A stretch of DNA of 64,000 nucleotides. Origin: Haloterrigena sp. H1. Lineage in GTDB: Archaea > Halobacteriota > Halobacteria > Halobacteriales > Natrialbaceae. The first letter of the stretch is position 1; the number at the start of each line of letters is the position of its first letter. The DNA is taken from positions 1,426,001 to 1,490,000 of the forward strand of contig NZ_SMZK01000001.1 of the NCBI RefSeq assembly GCF_005938085.1, in the 5' to 3' direction. Shown here piece by piece: positions 61,512 to 64,000 of the stretch. Both the position numbers and the translations under genes were made by a program. The notes under the pieces are model-generated. The model made no database searches. It was not told where the DNA came from and saw only the letters and a list, made by a program, of their open reading frames with translations.

Positions 61512-61819
61512 GACCGCGAAAGGACGACGAGGCGTTCGTCGACGTACTCGACGTGCTGCTCAGAGATGGCGCGGTCCTCCGTGCGGACGTGATCGTCTCC
61601 GTCGCGGAGATTCCGCTGGTCGGAATCAAACTCACAGCGGCGATCGCCGGCATGGAGACGATGACCGAGTACGGTCTCTTCGAGGAGTGGGACACCAGTC
61701 GCCGGAATGCGGCCGTCAGCCGCCGCCAGTACGGCCGGTCGCCCGGCCGGGGCCGTCCCACGTTCGACGAACTCGGTGTCGGTCGCTCTCACGAGGGTGT
61801 TGACGATGCCTCTAACTGA
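61508..61819 (+). CDS. gvpM: gas vesicle protein GvpM
   Basis: A 103-residue GvpA paralogue. FVDVLDVLLRDGAVLRADV, IVSVAEIPLVGIKLTAAIAG and MTEYGLFEEWD match GvpM/J-type cores. The C-terminal 35 residues are Arg/Gly-rich. It is the last gene of the plus-strand unit and overlaps gvpL by four bases. A GC hairpin follows about 100 bases later. Confidence 0.92.
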   Translation: MRPRKDDEAFVDVLDVLLRDGAVLRADVIVSVAEIPLVGIKLTAAIAGMETMTEYGLFEEWDTSRRNAAVSRRQYGRSPGRGRPTFDELGVGRSHEGVDDASN

Positions 61820-61916
61820 CTCGCTGGATCGGGACGGAGCCACGCCGATGTACAAGAAACGAGAACCACCACTGCACCCATGATCGGACGACCTGCTTGA
61901 GGATGTGACAGTCCGT

Positions 61917-61933
61917 GCCCCCGGGATGGGGGC
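61917..61933. terminator. GC hairpin between gvpM and the zinc protein gene
   Basis: GCCCCC and GGGGGC pair around loop GGGAT. It lies between two convergent genes (gvpM ends at 61819, the next gene's stop is at 61940) and may mark both 3' ends. Confidence 0.4.
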
Positions 61934-61939
61934 CGGCAG

Positions 61940-62155
61940 TCAGGCGTACTTCGGACGCTCCGTCGTGTGCTCGACGTCGCCAGTGACTGTCTCCTCGTCG
62001 CGATCCTCGTCGTACATGTATTGACCAGTCGCTCCACAGAGGGTACACTCGTAGGTCTCGGAGATCTCGTTGATCATCTCACCGTCCTCGAAGTAGACCC
62101 GGCTCTGGGTTATCTGCAGGAACTGGGCGGTCTCACAGTTGGTGCAGGTGATCAT
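61940..62155 (-). CDS. small zinc-ribbon protein, function unknown
   Basis: A 71-residue protein with two CxxC knuckles: CTNC at residues 4-7 and CTLC at about 37-40. Between them is a short beta-like stretch (FLQITQSRVYFEDGE). It ends in an acidic/polar tail. Such two-knuckle small proteins are abundant in haloarchaea and mostly uncharacterised. The composition and start are convincing, but no role can be given. Confidence 0.75.
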   Translation of the reverse strand: MITCTNCETAQFLQITQSRVYFEDGEMINEISETYECTLCGATGQYMYDEDRDEETVTGDVEHTTERPKYA

Positions 62156-62251
62156 ACCCGTTCGATGGCCACCACCGGTTGTAGTTATCCGGCTTGTAAC
62201 CGAAAGTGGGTGGCTTCTATGGGGGTATTATCTGTCTCTCCCGTTCAAATC

Positions 62252-62272
62252 GGGTGGCGATAGGAGCCACCC
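62252..62272. repeat. inverted repeat upstream of the zinc protein gene
   Basis: GGGTGGC and GCCACCC are perfect 7-base arms around GATAGGA, about 97 bases before the start of the 62155 gene. GGGTGGCTT also occurs unpaired at about 62209-62217. Confidence 0.45.
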
Positions 62273-62364
62273 CCTGTATCCGGAGACTCGGCCGGGAGTA
62301 ATCACTTCGTACCCATAGACGGAACCGGGTTCAGTCCCGAATACAGCTCGACCGATCCGACGGA

Positions 62365-62380
62365 GGAAAAACAGTTTTCC
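62365..62380 (-). terminator. hairpin after the Gfo/Idh gene
   Basis: GGAAAA and TTTTCC pair around ACAG, about 39 bases beyond the stop codon. Read on the minus strand, it is followed by a short pyrimidine run (CCTCC). Confidence 0.4.
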
Positions 62381-62418
62381 CGGCGAAATAAGAGTATAAA
62401 CATCACACTTCTCGTCGG

Positions 62419-63429
62419 TTATCGATCGACGGAGATTCGATCGCCCGTTCGCGCCGCCTCGTATGCAGCCTCGGTCAGCGCGATCACCCGGAGTGCATCC
62501 CGAACCGTCGCCGGCGGTTCGATCCCGTTCGCGACGCTCTCGATGAACGCGTCCGCCCGGGTCTGCTCGCTGCGAGGATCGACATAGGGAACATACTCCC
62601 CAGCGTCGGCGTCAACTTCGACGACTTCCCGAGAGCCCCACTGAGTACCCTCGAGATAGATCGCTCCCTCGGCGTCCCAGACGTGAACGTGCTCGCGAAC
62701 CGACGGAGCGTCGCCGTGGAACGCGAACGTGCCGGTCGCGCCGTTCTCGAAGCGCACATCGAGGTGTGCGCGCCGGTCGACTCGCTGCTGGTCGTCGTGG
62801 AAATCCATACTCGCAGCGACCGACGTCGGCTCGAGACCGGTCGTCCAGAGGACGCCGTCTAGCACGTGGCTACCCGTGTCGTAGAGGAATCCGCCGCCGG
62901 ACAGGTCGGGATCGAGTCGCCAAGTGTCCCACGACTCCTCGATCCAGCCCTGCGTGATCGAGGCGGTCAGCCACTGCGGATCGCGACCGGCGAACCGTCT
63001 GCGGGCCGTTCGAAATGCCGTTTGCAGGTGGCGCTGATAGCCGACCATCACGATTCGACCGCTTCGTTCGACGATCTCGACGAGTTCGCGTGCTCGCCCG
63101 AGGTCGGTGGTCAGCGGTTTGTCACAGTAGACGTGACAGCCCTGCTCTAGCGCGGCACGGACTTGCTCGTAGTGGAGCGTGTGCGGAGTTCCGACGAGCA
63201 CCGCGTCGAGCGGCGCGTTCGCGAGCATCCGCTCGTACGACGCATACTGCCTGTCTTCGGGAACGTCGAACGCGTGACCGACCTCGTCGCGAACGTCCGC
63301 CTCGAGATCACAGATCGCGCTGACGGTCGCGTCCGAGTGGCGGTGAAACTGCCCGCCGACGGTCGTTCCGATGTACCCGAGTCCCACGATGCCGAGTCGA
63401 AGTGGCCGTTGTCGACCCCCGTCGCGCAT
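62419..63429 (-). CDS. Gfo/Idh/MocA family oxidoreductase
   Basis: A 336-residue NAD(P)-dependent dehydrogenase. The Rossmann motif is LGIVGLGYIGTTVGG near residue 12. The catalytic motif usually read as EKP appears as CDKPLTTD. GGGFLYDTGSHVLDGVLW carries the substrate-binding D and H. The family oxidises sugars or inositols; the substrate here is not evident. The start is ATG 63429 (MRDGGRQRPLRL); a longer frame upstream is unlike the family. Confidence 0.88.
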   Translation of the reverse strand: MRDGGRQRPLRLGIVGLGYIGTTVGGQFHRHSDATVSAICDLEADVRDEVGHAFDVPEDRQYASYERMLANAPLDAVLVGTPHTLHYEQVRAALEQGCHVYCDKPLTTDLGRARELVEIVERSGRIVMVGYQRHLQTAFRTARRRFAGRDPQWLTASITQGWIEESWDTWRLDPDLSGGGFLYDTGSHVLDGVLWTTGLEPTSVAASMDFHDDQQRVDRRAHLDVRFENGATGTFAFHGDAPSVREHVHVWDAEGAIYLEGTQWGSREVVEVDADAGEYVPYVDPRSEQTRADAFIESVANGIEPPATVRDALRVIALTEAAYEAARTGDRISVDR

Positions 63430-64000
63430 ACGATCTGAACGGACCGTAGCACTATCGTTCTGAAGGCGTCGCAAGCAAGCAACCACTGGCCGCCAATCGT
63501 TCGGGATCGTTTTGTGACTGCTCACCCGACTCGAGATCCGGGCTGCGGACGGACGGCCGCCGGGAAGTAACAGGATGCTACACGGCGTTACACGCTGCCT
63601 GCGTGTGGTTCGAGACCACTACGCCGTGCCAAGCGGCTGCATAACTATTGGTGAACCGTGCATCGACAAACGTGCGGGGTTGCAAACCCCCGCCGGGTAC
63701 ACGCTCGGCCCAAGCGACGTGCGAACAGCCGATTGCGTGCGTTCGTGCCCGGATCGCTCGGACGTGGACTCGCCCCCGCTTCGAGTACGCTCATGTCTCT
63801 CACGCCCAGGGCGGCTCCCCCGCTCCGCCCGGGTTTCCGATACACGACTCAAAGAGCGACGGCTCACGACTGGGATAACGACGGTTCTGGAGTCCGGCAG
63901 CGGCTGTGCAACCAGGATGTCTGTTCTTCTTTTCCTGATCGGCGACGTCATGAGCAGCTCAGTCTCTCGCGATCCGACTGCCTGACCACTGCCGTGACTC
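63430..64000. other. 571 bases without a convincing gene
   Basis: Several open frames exist on both strands, but all are basic, Arg/Ser-rich and unlike haloarchaeal proteins. Structure is visible: GGGGTT-GCA-AACCCC at 63676-63690, and GGGCGG/CCGCCC arms around 63810-63832. TAACTAT at 63642-63648 could be a plus-strand TATA element about 25 bases before this. An untranslated RNA or the upstream control region of a gene beyond the window is possible. No signature of SRP RNA or RNase P RNA was recognised. Confidence 0.4.

Noticed and set aside
62240-62270. T-arm-like sequence CCCGTTCAAATCGGG suggesting a tRNA or tRNA remnant
   Set aside because: No matching acceptor, D-arm or anticodon arm could be built upstream; the following bases form a different hairpin.
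63575-63985. Open frames of 110-136 codons at the right end on both strands
   Set aside because: Products are Arg/Ser-rich and basic, unlike every confirmed protein in the window, and lack family motifs.
1-64000. Insertion sequences, integrases, CRISPR arrays, prophage
   Set aside because: No transposase, integrase, cas gene, regularly spaced repeat or tRNA-bounded island was seen; both tRNA genes are embedded in the ribosomal protein block and look intact.

Overview
This window reads as chromosome of a halophilic archaeon (class Halobacteria). The DNA is GC-rich, the proteins are strongly acidic, many genes look leaderless (an AT-rich TATA element 25-30 bases before the start), and the gene set is diagnostic: haloarchaeal glucose dehydrogenase and GfcR, split RNA polymerase subunit and ribosomal protein operons, TFB, Cdc48, FttA, archaeal PriS/GINS, NucS and a haloarchaeal gas vesicle cluster. 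The order Natrialbales is a reasonable guess but is inference only. No insertion sequence, CRISPR array, rRNA or replication origin was seen.

Layout. 1-6663: isoprenoid genes on the minus strand (mvk-ipk and rnj-idsA), split by an oppositely oriented trkA-trkH potassium uptake pair. 6780-8219: the ThiN-domain regulator ThiR and a small lipoprotein. 8408-14642: one information-processing block on the minus strand: tRNA-Ser, rpsM, rpsD, rpsK, rpoD, tRNA-Leu, rpl18e, rplM, rpsI, rpoN, rpoK, eno, rpsB. 14832-19296: moaA, then a three-gene operon (flavin reductase, M20 peptidase, P-loop protein) behind a palindromic promoter site. 19293-24181: RNA ligase RtcB with archease, an acetyltransferase, and primase PriS with GINS. 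24292-29008: peroxiredoxin with an elaborate upstream region, MscS, and a Cdc48 gene broken by a one-base frameshift. 29243-40276: mixed metabolism, including the semi-phosphorylative sugar pathway genes (kdgA-like aldolase, gdh, gfcR), panB, TFB, RNase HI and PadR.

40483-54939: pyrophosphatase, a phosphatase-superfamily protein, Nth, BluB, the termination factor FttA, NucS, MutS, a membrane-anchored winged-helix regulator and several small proteins. 55127-61819: a gas vesicle cluster with gvpA-N-O on the minus strand and gvpF-G-H-(300-residue protein)-J-K-L-M on the plus strand. It has no gvpC, gvpD or gvpE. 61940-64000: a small zinc protein, a Gfo/Idh oxidoreductase and about 570 bases with no convincing gene.

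The most interesting points are the frameshift in cdc48, the trk insertion that separates the mevalonate/isoprenoid genes, four promoters that carry perfect or near-perfect palindromes next to the predicted transcription start (16465, 40281, 44321, 47571), the repeat-rich region before the peroxiredoxin, the non-classical gas vesicle cluster with a chimeric acidic/basic protein in the gvpI position, three tandem GC hairpins directly after fttA, and several small proteins under 50 residues.
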